Shown piece after piece: positions 11,196-23,846 of a stretch of DNA of 64,000 bases. Positions within the stretch are counted from its first letter, which is position 1; each line of letters begins with the position of its first letter. A program made the translations under genes and the position numbers. The notes under the pieces are model-generated. The model ran no database searches. It was not told where the DNA came from and saw only the letters and a program-made list of their open reading frames with translations. Location: contig BSBK01002928.1 in the NCBI GenBank assembly GCA_027943335.1, positions 712,501-776,500 on the forward strand. Reading direction: 5' to 3'. The DNA comes from Chamaecyparis obtusa. Lineage: Eukaryota; Streptophyta; Pinopsida; Cupressales; Cupressaceae.

Positions 11196-12291
11196 TGTTA
11201 TAAATAGGAAATACTAAGACGGGGGGGTGTGAATCAGTATTTCACAAAAAATTTCTTTTGCCCACTTATGGATATATATAATTAGCTTATAACGTGCATA
11301 ATAAATTATACTAAATAAACTAAATAGAAAACACAACCATAAAATAAAGGAACTCATAACATCATGTTTGTTCTCAAGGAAACCCTAGCCAAGGGAAAAC
11401 TTCAGTAGGGATGGTACCCATAAATGATACACTAATCAAAAGTATCTAGTTAAAGATATTGACCTTGTTAGGAGTCTATTACATCCGTATAGTGTCTTGG
11501 TCCTTGTTAGAAGCCTCAACCCTGTTAGGAGTTGGTATTGCAAAATATGAATGTATGCAAGATGAGCCCACTGCCCAAACATGAAATATACAATGATAAT
11601 CTTCAATACAAAAGATAGAATTCAAAAACCTTTCACTGTTGCTAAATATCTCCAATATTTTGATCTAGCTTTAGGCTCTTCACAAAACTTGCTATCAGTT
11701 CACACTGTTCTGATCATACATCAGATTTTGCATAACATTATACATTAATATAATATCATTCTTACAACTTCTCATTAGTCTTACAACTTCGCATTATAAA
11801 ATACTTTCATTTATACAAACTATCACAAATATAGCTTTCAAGTCAGCTTGCATGTTACCAAAACATAATATTAATTCTTGCTTCCTCAGGGTTAACATCT
11901 AGGATGTTGTCCCTAATTATTTAAGTCATTATTTTGATAAACAAAATAATCCCTTCACTCAAAACAATCATTTACTAGTCATTTCTCTGTTCTGGTCGGC
12001 TCAACACTATTTCTGTAAAACATTAATATCTTTGTTCGTACATGTTGTATAGTCTTGCGCTGTTAGATGTAGCTTCAACATACCTCATTAAATTTGTGCT
12101 CAAGTTTGCATTCACTGAAAACACTTTTGTGAACTTCGTTGATCAAAATAGTATTGGTGTAGACAGATAAACACTGTTATACTTAGACAATTTCCTTAAA
12201 TTCTCATCCAAAACTTTACCTTGTCTTAATACTAAATATATGTTTCCATAATGACAACATCATGATGTCCTACTTAGCCAAATTTTCAACA
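11196..12291. mobile_element. Solo LTR, TSD TATGA
   Basis: The segment begins TGTTATAAATAGGAAATACT and ends TTTTCAACA. It is flanked on both sides by TATGA (11191-11195 and 12292-12296), the 5-base duplication of an LTR-element insertion. It aligns over its length with the LTRs at 54278-55398 and 60327-61431: same start, a G-run followed by GAATCAGT, the phrases CCTTGTTAGGAG and CCATAATGACAAC near the end, and similar length (1096 against 1105-1121). No internal region is attached, so it is a solo LTR left by recombination between two LTRs. Confidence 0.85.
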
Positions 12292-12296
12292 TATGA

Positions 12297-12987
12297 CTCC
12301 TCCTCTAGGGTTTTTTTTATGCAAGGCAAGGGCCAAGAGGGGCCAAACAATGGCACACCCTAATGATCCAAGCCTGTTCAACACATGCAGAAGAAAACAA
12401 ACAACAATAGTGAGAGAGAGAATGCAGATCAACCATATATTTCATCAAATAGAAAGATACATGCCAGGCTGTAAGGCCTTCCCGATTAGGCACATATATT
12501 ACAATGATTTACATAAGTCCTCAAACATGTGAGGATCTGTCAACATTCTCTAATCTTACTATCTTCTATCTACCAAGAACTGCCTCCAAACTACAACCAA
12601 ACAACTACATTTATACAAGAGTCTATCGAACTGAATCAGCCTTCAGATCCACAATCAATGGAAGGAATGGTCAGATCTGGGACCACATGCTTCCCAATGA
12701 TGGATTCCAACATTAAATCTATGACCCAACATAAATGCACAAGTCAGCCACAACATAAACTAAAAGAAACTACTCGGTAAGCAGGGATGATCGAGCAATA
12801 GACAAGCATCGTCGAGCACCAGTAAAATAACTGACCACCCAGGAGATAACCAACCACACTCGGTAACCAAAGGAAACCAGCCAACTACCGACCAACTCGG
12901 TCAAAGTAGGAACCGAGCAACACAGAAAAACTCCAAAATGTTTTTGGTGACACAGGATTGCCAAGGACCCAAGATGCTCATGCATCA
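12297..12987 (-). mobile_element. LTR-like sequence with TGATGCA end
   Basis: The right end at 12987 (GATGCTCATGCATCA) matches the terminus at 275 over about 45 bases (GATTGCCAA.GACCCAAGATGCTC.TGCATCA). The body is noncoding; several short overlapping frames here have no coding character. The left boundary could not be fixed, so neither length nor target duplication is known. Confidence 0.45.
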
Positions 12988-13076
12988 GTTTTCTCTGTAG
13001 TTTTTATTGTCTTGGAATTTTGAGTAGGCTTTTTTCTATGCTCAAAGGGTATAGGAGGTTCTTCATCCCTATATTT

Positions 13077-13750
13077 CTATTTTCTAGGGCTAGGGATTTC
13101 CTTTACAAATTTTTGCATTTTACCCTTTCCCTTTTCATCCTTAGTCTTTTTAATTTTTCCTTTTTCCCTTGCTACTGTTGCCCTAGTGTGAACTATTGAT
13201 TTAGGAGAAACATCCTCATTAGGGTCTAAAGAGGAACTATTTACATCTTTGTGAAAAGACTTAGGTGAACTTGTTTTGGCTACAGGAGGGTTTGTGCTAG
13301 GAACCACCCTAGAATTTTAAGCCCCGGGTGTGAATTTTGTAAGCATTGCCTCCCCATTAACCATATAGGTTAAGGGTTGACCTCTAAGATGCACATTTAC
13401 CACTCTGAACTCTTTAATTTTTAAAAAATCATCCCATGACATCTGAGACACATCTTGTAAAGACCTTTCAATGAGTAATTTAATTACATAATGATGGGAA
13501 ATAGACTTTTTCCTTCCTTATGCATCTCATCAACCATGATTTCTAGCATGTTATATAGTACATTGGGGACATTCATTCTTCTTCCATATCACATGTGGAT
13601 CAAAAGCTTGAAGTGTATAGAGTGTAGACTTAACTACTGAACCTCATAGGTAATGCATCTAATAATATAAACCACAAAATGTGGCCATTTATCTAGTAAA
13701 GAAAGCCTTTGTGTTCCCTATTTATCTACTTCAAGTGGAGGATCCCTAGG
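13077..13750 (-). pseudogene. Degenerate transposon-associated coding region
   Basis: Minus-strand frames with frameshifts and stops can be followed from about 13750 to 13077. They contain, in order, WPHFVVYIIRCITYE, HFKLLIHM, RRMNVPNVLYNMLEIMVDEM, SLQDVSQMSWDDFL and VNVHLRGQPLTYMVNGE, then a Lys/Ser/Pro-rich tail (13307-13077). The style resembles plant transposon-associated proteins of unknown function and, loosely, the second frame of the LTR element at 54278-61431. I cannot name the family, and at least three disruptions make function unlikely. Confidence 0.4.
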
Positions 13751-14099
13751 TATGGTAAACTCTCCTCTAGTTGTTATGGTGCCTTTATTTTCAGGGTAGG
13801 GTTCTCCTACAACAGGAAATCCTACAAATTCAGAAATCCTCTCCTTTGTGGCAATAACCTTCAAATCCTTCACCATTGCCTCACCATTGTTAAATGTTTG
13901 AGAAAATTCTATAGTGATTTATTACTGAACCCATTCAACTTCAAAACGTAGTCTAGCCATCCATAATTCCTGAATTCTAGCTCATAGAGTGTGTCCTGCA
14001 GGATTACTTCATTAATTGTTGGTTCACTTCTCACCGGTGGACCTCTCATGTTTCTATTCACACCCTTCGAAACCTCTATGCTTTGTAATTTATTAGCTG

Positions 14100-15600
14100 A
14101 AAACTCACCTAATTTCTATATTAATGTCATATATATTTCTCGTATTCCTAATGCCAATATCGTATAACATATCTCTTTACCCCCCTTTTAGTGGCATTTA
14201 CAAAAACTTATTAAACAATAAGGAATGCATTAAAGAGGGATTTAGAATTTTAAAATATTGGCACATAGAATAGGCAATGTCTAAACAACAAACTAAAACA
14301 CATATCTTATCAAGGGGAACATTTGGTTTTTTATCAAAATCTCCAAGTATATTTTACATTTTAGTTTGTTGGATATCCAATACTCATAGAACACAAGTAT
14401 GTATAATGACGCATATATGACACGTGGGCACACACTCCTTTGAATCTATATGGAAGCATGTGTCCACACATCCCTGACTACGTGGCAACTAGAATGCACC
14501 CACATATAGTGTTACTTTTTTCAAGTCTATTTTAATATTTTATTTACACTAGATCGTGGTGCATTCTAGTTGCACCATAGACAATGCCATGTCAGAGCAT
14601 TAGAAATCAACATTATAATTATTTAACAAGCACCACATAGTGGCCAATATTAATGGTTAATTATAGTTATAATATTCTAGTATATAATTTAAAAACTCAT
14701 TATAATTTTATATTGTATAACAAATAGTAATAGTAATAATATTTGTAAAATAAACTATAGGTTTTTAAATTTAATATTATTTAACATGGTTAAAAATTTA
14801 TAAATAGTGAAAAATATTTGTAAATAGTGTAAAAATTTGTATATTTAATATATGTAAAAAATACCTATATAAGTTTTCTAATAAAAATAAGAAGTAAAAA
14901 ATTATATAAGTTAAGAAAATTTATTATTTTTTTAATAAATTTCTAATTCTAATTTGGAATAATTTATATTCTAATTTAATTCATCTCTAATTAAACTAAA
15001 ATACAAAATCATTAACATTAATAGTTTTATTACAGTATTAAAATAAGATATAATGGTATAATTTATGGTAAAGTGTTATAAGGAATTAAAATAAGTAAAT
15101 TAATATTATGATAAAAGTAGTAAAATTTAATTATTTTTCGTTAATAGTAATCATGTACTATATCATTTAAGCAAGAGTATTATGTAAAAGATAGGTTAAT
15201 AAGTATTAAATATTTGAATTTATAGATTTTAAAAATATGAAGAGGATATTAATAAAATTCAAATACATTATCTTAACATACTCTTGAATGCTATTCTATA
15301 TATACCTTGAATGATTAATACATATTTTGTATTTCAAAATAGTCGTGTCCTGAAATTCACCTGGAAAATTATAAGAGAGATAGTGTTTCCATAAAATCTT
15401 CAAATGAATTAGCCAATCACTGTAAAGAAAAATAATTTTGACTAATTTTTAACTTAAAAAATTGACATGTATACTTCAAAAAATAATTTAAAAACCTTAA
15501 GAAAGAAAAACACTTAATTATCATTGGTTGAAATAAGTTTTTTTAATAACTAGTATGTAGCCTAATGACAAATACTAATAAATGCATCTAAAGTAATGAA
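14100..15600. other. AT-rich gene-free stretch
   Basis: Very AT-rich DNA with many TTTAATAT-type runs from 14640 on. No coding frame, RNA gene or repeat structure could be supported. Old decayed insertion DNA is the likely content. Confidence 0.55.
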
Positions 15601-18600
15601 TATACAAAAAGTGCCATGCTCGTACCTAGTGTGACATTCGACCTACTATTTGTAAAGATTGAGTACTCAAGAAGAAAACCAATGGAGGAGATATAAATGT
15701 TTCCTAAGTAAGTACTTGACATCAAAAGAGTAAGATATTTTCTAATCTATTTTATGTAGACTATCTTGTCAGCACAAGTATATGAGGAAAATTCTACAAG
15801 TTCAGTAAATGGATGCCACCATTCAACATTTTGAGGAATGTGAACTATATTTTTGAGGTGGTAAGGCTATAAATGGTGCTTATTGGTTCAAATATTTGCA
15901 ATAGGTTGGTTTTCCTTTAATTGAGGATGTTGAGGATGGAGTTCATAGAGAAGATAAGTGTTTTCTAGTATAGGACAACATGGTCTAACTAAATTCAATA
16001 ACAGGAAACATACATCAAAAAATGAAGTGGCATGATGTTGATATTATAGTTAAAGGGATATTAGAATGCTTTAGTGTAGCTACAAACATTTTTTGTAGGT
16101 TGCAAATTAATCCAATCTCTGAGGCTATGACTCTAATTATCTTGAGTCAAGGTGATATAGATTGGGCTATCGGTACAGGTACTAAAGAGGTGGTGTTGAA
16201 GCAAAATTGGGAAAGCTTGTGAGATGCATTCTCCCATTTTCAGATTTGATAACTACCCATGGTCGATATTGGCATGACTCTCTTGCCTGGATGATTAGTT
16301 GAAAGCAGTGGCTTTGTCACCATAGCTCCCTTGTATACTAGCCAAGTTGTTTAACTTCAGGATAAGGCTGGTGGTAACAAACTCTATTAGGATACAAATT
16401 AATGGTGGTAGAATCAAATCTTTGTTAGTGGCCTAAAGTGTTTTGCACTCCTTAAATATAAAAGGAATTCCAAGGCCATAAAAAAGGGGGTTCTAGTTCT
16501 AGAAATTCTCTTTAGCTTGTAACTAGGATAATGTTTAGTTTCTGGTTGCTAGAGGTGAATGTAATTATGTGATAGTGTAATCTCATGAGCAGTGTTAACC
16601 AGTTTGTGTAATTATAAATTCTAATGTCATAAATTTGTCTCCAACTTTGCATACTTTAAATCATATGAATTCAATACATTAAAGATGGTCAACTTTGTCT
16701 CTGCAATTTTTTTGTGGGTGTGTTATTGTTTCACGGGTCTCTCTTAAGGAGAAAGTCAAATTTATTTGTGCAAATAAAAATGATTCTCAGTGTATGAAAT
16801 GGATTTTTGAAGTAGATCTTTATGATAAAATGAGTGCACTTGTTAATGTTAAGCATTAATATCTTCAAAACCCACTGGTTAAGTTTCATTTGTTCATAGG
16901 ATCTATTTCATGGCTTTACTTTCACTCTGTAGCCCAAGATTGGGCACTAGAATATTGAGAGGCCTGGAGAGTTTTTGGATTTAAAACCACATAAATCCAA
17001 TCTATTGTTCCTTTCTATTCTTTTCTGGTGTGAGTTTCCCAAGGCTTGCTTGCACTGCTACTTAAGAGACCTAGCTTGTCTCTTCTAGGAACCTAGTCTC
17101 CCCTAGGTCATGATTGGTTTAGATGATTAACTAATCCCAGTCCTAACTCTTCTCCAAGAGTCCTTATCCTTTGTGCTTAACCTTAGAAGACTAACACCCT
17201 AGTTTTAGTACACTTCTTCTCACTCACTTAGAAGACTCTAAGTGTCAAATCGTCATAAACTTGGTCCATCATTGCAGGGATATTCTCCATCTTGAAAATA
17301 TTCACAATCTTTCCCATTTGATCCATTTTTTAGGTATCTTGAATCATATTCTTACCAGGTTCCATGATTCATCTTTTGGAGACCTTAAACTAGGCCTATT
17401 CCTTCTAGCCTTTACCAGTCACTTTTTGCTATTTCTTGCAAAACTTTCCCAAACACCCTAGAAATCTAAACCCATATTTGGATACCCATTTGGAAGTTTT
17501 AAAACATTCATTGGGCTTTGGATTTTGATAGGCTCCGTACACTGGGTTCCTATAAACTAGGACAATAGGCCTAATAGGCCTAATTTCTAGGACTTAACAG
17601 TGACCTTTACTTGAAACTTGCTCAAACCTTAACCTAAGTGTTTGAGATGAACCCAATACTCATAACATGATTAGTTGTGATGAACCCCTAACTTTTATTG
17701 TACCTATACCATACTGTACCTTTCTTCCCTGCAAGATATCTTCAAACCTTCATTCTTAGACCTCTAGTTGGACTCTCCCTGCTCGCCTAGGGCCTAATAG
17801 TATAAATATCTCTCCTTATTTCCAAGACTTTTAATCCTAAACTTAAATACATTGGTGACTCCCCTAACATATCCATCCATCATGAGTTGTTTCCCATGGC
17901 TAGATTTCATGGGGGAGCCATGATTTCACAGACTTGTCAAAACAAAACCAGTGGAAGCTCTAAAACTAAAACAATTTAACCGATGACCTAAACCTAATCA
18001 AAACACCTTTTTTATCAAATGAAAAAGTCTTCAAATATCCTAAAGAACACTATGCAATCACTAACTTAACACTTTAAATCCATTAGATATGACTGTTATC
18101 ACGAAAGCTCGAGAAAATCCTAGTAACACTGTTGCAGAGCTCTATTCAAAAACTCAAAAACTATTACATAGCATGTGTAACCTCAAGATTTGAGTCTTGG
18201 CTAATAGAAGATTCCATCTCCTTCATTTTAGGGCCCATTTTCTGATCACCATCTCCTAAACTCTAGGGAATCCTAGGATAACCAAGTTGCATGCAACATT
18301 TGCAATAATTACAAATGTTGTCATGACAACTTTTTTACAACATTTGGCAACTTTCTTTAAGTCATGATCCTATTTCTTAGGATCTCTATCCTCATGAGAT
18401 TCCAAGGAACCAACTCACTTAATGACCCTAAGGCATCTTTACGACATCCATTAACAACATTTATGTGCCTAAGACACATTAAAAGACTCTATCTCACCCT
18501 CGGCTTCTAACACTAAGAAACATTAATAACAACTAACAATTGCTATTAGTGTGACCTTAGTCCTAGTGACTAACTCACTTAGCCTACATTGAAAATGACC

Positions 18601-20660
18601 TTCTAAGGTCTTCAAACAACCTAAACTACTCTTCTTGACTTGGCTAGAGTCAAGTACAAGCCAAAACTTCTTAACCATGGAGGTAGCCTAGGTGTGCTCC
18701 TGCACCATTTTCTTTTCTATTTAATTTATTTGTGTTATTGTATCTCCATGGTCCTTATAAAAATGTAGAGGATGCATTTAAAAGTATCTTTAAAACACTC
18801 CTACATGATTATGATAAGGAGATATATAATTTATATGTTCTCGGTGTTTGTTAAAGAAAATGGGATTACTTTTTCAAGTGATGAAATAAAATCCCCATCG
18901 ACATAAAATCTGAGAATTATCCACATTTAAAGTTTTGTAGTTAGCCATTAGAATGAATGTATCATATGTACAAAATTAGAATAAGGATTACCCTCTTGAG
19001 TCCTATGGAGCTCGAAGTGAAGAAGGTTGTCCAAGCTCCTACCAGAATAATCCCCAACACACTACTCATTTATACCTTTTCTAACCTTTTGAAAATTGAA
19101 AATCTAGTGTTGTCCTCTTCTTTTTCTATCACTCCTTGGTCATCTTAAATCCTCAATCACAAGCAATTGTTATAATCAAATTCTTGTGAGACATGCATTC
19201 CACTAACACTACTACATCACTAAACCCCCCCACTAAAAAGGAATAAGACCAATATCTAATAGAGCCTACTTTTTCAAATAAATCAGATAAACACTAACTT
19301 TGAGAAACACTAAATGGTACCCTTCTATCAGCCTCATGGGTTCAATAAAAAACATAGTAGCCCTACTTTGTAGGTTGTATGGGGAGAAGGATGCTTCTCA
19401 TTTTCAAGAACCCTTAGTGTTTTCTCAAGGTCACATAAGGTCCTAAGACCATTTATAACCAATTCAAATATTTTTGTAAGGCAATTGATACCATTTAACT
19501 CATGTAGACCTATAAGGTCCCGATTGGTTCAAACATGGTAAAACCACTCAAATTGTATTCAATTAAATGATTTAATTGGACTTATATTGTCTATTTTTTC
19601 ATATATTATGGATAGGCATCAATTTTTGAGTTAGTTTGTTAAGTAATAAAAAAAATTGTAAAAAGTTGCAAAAGTTGCATTGACAACTTTTGCAACTTTC
19701 TACTGCAAAAGTCCAATTATAAAATCCCAATGGTCACACATTCAAAAATCAGCTAGGGACCCTTTGGGATGGGCTAATTGATATTTATAAGGCCTCTTAT
19801 GGTTGATGCATAGGTGGGTTTGGAGGATTTATCACCATTTTTCTTAAGGTCAGTTTGAAACCCTCACCAACTAGTGTTTGAAAATTAAATGATTGTAAGA
19901 CTCCAATCCACCATAGGAAAAATCTAAATTTTGGTGCAACTATAGTGCTTAGGGTCCCTTTGAAGATGCATCTAGTTGATGACCATGAGGTGGAGTTAGG
20001 AGAGAGAATGGAAGGCTTAGGCCTGGTGTTTGCTATGTCATAGGATTTTTTTGTAACTTTGAAATAAAATTTGGAATCTTAGACAAATTTGAGGGTTTTA
20101 GGCACCTAAAACCTATGGAATCTTTGTTTTGGTGTTGAATTTCATATGTTTGTGGTATTGGTCAAGGAATTGAGAGTTTGTTGAGTTTTTTATTGCTTCC
20201 TTATCTTCTAGATAAGTCCTCTACATCAGAAATAGAATGACATAAGAAGGAAATTGAGCACTTGAAATATCAAAAGAAATAGTACAAGGCTGAAAGGTAT
20301 GACATAGGTGATTTCATGAAATAATGGGACAATTGAGTGGGATCTACGACTGATAGAGAAGCACTTTAGATCTCATCATATGCATCAATAAACAATTCAA
20401 TAGAAGAAATAAAAACTGACATATTAACACAATCATATCCAACTAAGTTATTGGAATTCAACTATTGATACCTCATTCTCCATCCAAATTAAAAAATCAG
20501 TCCACTTTTTGCTTTGTAACATTTCCTTTTCAAATGGTATTGGATCTCATCCATATTTCTACTCCTGTCAAAACATGGCACATGGACTAGTTAAACTAAT
20601 TAATTTTCAACCATTTACTTTTTCCTAGGAAATAAAAAATATCATTTAACAAATTAAATA
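15601..20660. other. Gene-free stretch with two foldback motifs
   Basis: Short frames occur (for example 16022-16222, 66 codons) but show no recognisable motif or neighbour support. Two inverted repeats stand out, at 18312-18346 and 19662-19699. Part of the region (17000-18700) is C/T-rich on the plus strand without tandem order. Nothing else is seen. Confidence 0.45.
19662..19699. repeat. Perfect 16-bp inverted repeat, 6-nt loop
   Basis: AAAGTTGCAAAAGTTG (19662-19677) is followed after CATTGA by its exact reverse complement (19684-19699). A transcript would form a short, stable hairpin. A related foldback built from CAAATGTTGT and ACAACATTTG lies at 18312-18346. Confidence 0.85.
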
Positions 20661-20670
20661 TACTTACAAA

Positions 20671-21150
20671 TGTACAGGTAGAGGCATGCAAACCTTTCTG
20701 GCCACCGTAATGTGTGGCACGAAGTTTGGCAAGACTAGCCTTGAAGGCCTTATCCTGAAACATATACTAATTCAATTTAACTATGGAAAATAAAATTGAA
20801 GAACCACTTAATAAATTTGGTATAATCTTAAGAGAAAATTCAAATACCTTTGTACTCTTTTCTCTTGACTTCCTCCATGCCTCAGACTTCTCATATTCTT
20901 TTACAAGCTCTTTCCATACTTTCACACTTACATCAATTGGCCTTTTCTTTACCCTTAACCTGGGAGGGATTTTTTTATCTTCTTCATTTGGTTGCACCGA
21001 AATTGCTTACAATTTTTAGAAATTCATAGCTTTATCTTCCTTACAGACCAACATGTTCCAAATTCAGCCTCCAAGCAATGGGTAACTTCTTTTTGGAGGT
21101 GCCTAGGTATCTCTAAGAATGGAAAATGTAGATGGTCTTTGAACTGATTA
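20671..21150 (-). pseudogene. En/Spm-type plant transposase domain fragment (Transposase_24-like)
   Basis: Three minus-strand exon-like pieces can be joined: about 21145-21040 (NQFKDHLHFPFLEI), 20997-20848 (PIDVSVKVWKELVKEYEKSEAWRKSREKSTK) and 20754-20671 (DKAFKASLAKLRATHYGG). The last two are separated by an intron with GT at 20847 and AG at 20755. The order (a K-x-x-L-H segment, then a W-x-x-L-V segment, then a basic stretch and a glycine-containing end) is that of the Ptta/En/Spm plant transposase domain found in CACTA-related genes. Upstream minus-strand frames to about 21570 (DTVNKLDGVDFRMLAKYFEK) may be part of it. A stop and missing ends suggest a remnant. Confidence 0.45.
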
Positions 21151-21570
21151 AGGCATGCTTCTTTCAACCTATTCAAAAATAGTTTTCCCATCATTTGTCA
21201 TTTGGATTTCCCCTGAAACCACATCATATTCTATATTGGTATTGTATCTACCAATGCAAGATGAAATTCATTGCATGGTGGAAGAAGTCTATGTCCCACG
21301 AGTGACTACAACTATGGAAGTCTTTGTTCCCTGTTCCACATTCTTAGAGTTTATTGTTATTGAATTCCTCCTAGATCGTATGCTTGTTGTAGGAGCAACT
21401 GGGGAATTAATTGATTCCCTTTGACATGCTTCAAAGTCTTTATTAGATCATTTTTCAAAGTATTTGGCAAGCATTCTGAAATCAACACCATCTAATTTGT
21501 TTACTGTGTCTATCCCCAATATTCTTGTCAATGCCTCATTTTATTTGTCAATCTCATGTCCCTATATATA

Positions 21571-22380
21571 ATAAATAAATTTCTTCTTTTAGGTTTGGAA
21601 ATAAAAAACTAAAAATTGAAGAAACAATGGAAATCTCTAAATTGACAATGTATTACTTCATTGTGGCCAGAATTTGCTATGTTCCCTCTATTTCTTGACA
21701 TTTTGAGGGAACCTCGAGGAAGTTCTATCTAAATATATTTATATGGATTCAAATTGAACCATAAGGAAAAACATGTTCTCACAATTTAAGTAAAATCATA
21801 GGTTTTATTTCTATCCATCTATCCTCTACTCTCTATCTAGTAAAAATTTTAAACCGGGCGACCAAACACTATAAAAATCATTTATCCTATGTTTTGTATC
21901 TAGAAACAAAATAAAAGTGGGTGTCCAAAATGAAAACTAAAAGATCAACAAGACCAACAAACAAACGAACAACAACTGATACAAAAACTCAGAGTGACAT
22001 ATGATAGTAATTTTAATGCGGGCGTGAATTCTTAATTTTTTTTACTCATTAATGAGTGCTACAATGAGCGTTTCACATGAATTAATACATTTATTTGTAA
22101 TTTCAAAAATATAAAAATGTTCCCACAAATCTATAAATGTATGTGGTGGTTTGTAATGTTTAACAACACAGTGGTTAATGTCCACTTTATTACCAATTTT
22201 GACCCATAAATGTAATCTATTTAGGATGTTGAACTTGACATTAATGGTGCCTAATTTTGCACCAATTTTAAACCTTGAATGTAGCCTGGGGCAATGATTT
22301 GAATCTATGGTCATCTATTTATCATAAGTTTTGAGATCTAATTTGTTTTAGCATTATTATTTGATTTTTATTTAATTTAT
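21571..22380. other. Gene-free stretch
   Basis: AT-rich sequence. One 90-codon minus-strand frame (22314-22042) has no recognisable motif and no neighbour to support it. No RNA genes seen. Confidence 0.45.
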
Positions 22381-23420
22381 TTTTCTTTAGATTTTTGTGT
22401 AACGTTGGGGTTCTCTTGAATATAGAGTTCAATTTGGTTTAATATTAGGGAAAAGGTTTGATTTGATTTAATGTTCAATTATGTTAAGAGTTACAATTCA
22501 ATTTATTTAATTGTTAGGATTAGCATTCAATTTGGTTTAGTGTTAGTTTTAGTGTATAATTTGATTTACAATCAAGGTTCAATTTTGTTTAGTGTTATCT
22601 TTAAGTATAATTTGGTTTGGATTAGAGTTCGATTTGGTTTAATATTCAATTACATTTTCAATTATCATTCTTTTTAGTTGTGTTATAGTCAAGGTTCAAT
22701 TTTTTTTAGGATTGGGTTTTAATTTAGTTTAGATTAATGGTTTGGTTTGGTTTAGGATATAATTAGGCTTAGGTTTAGGATTAAATTTAGTTTAATGTTA
22801 GTTTTCAATTTGCTTTAATGTATGGATTCAATCTAGTGTAGGTTTAGGATTGCATTTTATAAGGTTTAAATGCTTGAGGTTAAATTTAGTTTATTGGTGG
22901 GGCTAGGGTTAGAGTTAGAGGTTAAAATAAGGTTTAGTGCTTAATTATATTTATTTAGGGTTTTATTTTTGTTTATTGTTAGTGTTATGCTATTTTGGCT
23001 TATGATTAGGGTTCAGTTTGGTTTAATGTTCAATTAGCTTTAGAGTTTGGGTTTTATTTTGTTTAGTGCAATGGCTACAGTTCAATTTATTTTTACATTA
23101 GACTTGGGGATCAATTTTGTCAATGATTGGGGTAATGGATTAAGTTGGTGTACTATTGATTTAGCTTTACGATCAGGCCTAAAAGTTGGGTTGTTGTTTA
23201 GAGTTAGGGTTACAATTTGATTAAATTTAGGGTTAATGTTAAATTTAGTTTAGTTTTTGGTTTAGGAATATGTATAAAATTAGAGTTAGTGGTAGAATTC
23301 ATAGTTGGTCCATGGTTATTTTATGGTTAATGTTCAATTTGGTTTATGGTTTAGGTTTATTGTTAATGTTCAATTTGGTTTAGGTCTATGGTTAATGTTA
23401 AATTTAGTTTAGGGAATAAC
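22381..23420 (+). repeat. Degenerate telomere-like short repeats
   Basis: The stretch consists of variants of GGTTCAATTTGGTTTA and TTTAGGGTTAGGGTT strung together with an irregular 20-40-base period. It shares these words with the 560-bp satellite to its right but not its long-range order, so it looks like an older, scrambled part of the same array. Confidence 0.75.
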
Positions 23421-23846
23421 TTCTATTTATCTTCTCTCTCCTACCCTCCTATTTATCTCTCTAACTCTTCTAATCTTCTCTCTCCCTACTTCCATCCCCA
23501 CTCTTCTCTCCCCCTCTATCTATCACTCTCCTTCTACCCCCCTATCGTCTACCATGTACCTATCTTTATGTATCTTTCTCTTCCTCCCTCCCTATCTCCC
23601 TTATCTCTATCTATCCCTCCCACACTTCCTTCCTATACCCCTACCTAACTCTCTACATTTACCTCATTTTCTCATTCTCTTCAAATATATTTGTCTCTCC
23701 CTCTTTCTCTTTTTATTTTTCACTATATCTATATCCCTCTCCCCCTCCACATATGTACCTCCTTATGCTTCTATATCTCTATCAATATTTCTCATTATCT
23801 ATATATATCTCTCTCTATATCTCCATCTTCTCTTTCATTTAATTTT
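23421..23846 (+). repeat. Polypyrimidine tract of about 425 bp
   Basis: Almost purely C and T with interspersed A; G is nearly absent. It is rich in TCTCTC, CCCTCC and TATCTATC words. It sits exactly between the scrambled telomere-like repeats and the ordered satellite. Frames read across it are leucine/serine/proline/tyrosine-rich artefacts of composition, not genes. Confidence 0.85.

Noticed and set aside
12293..12780. Three short overlapping plus-strand frames as genes
   Set aside because: They overlap in different frames, have no motif, and lie in LTR-like sequence.
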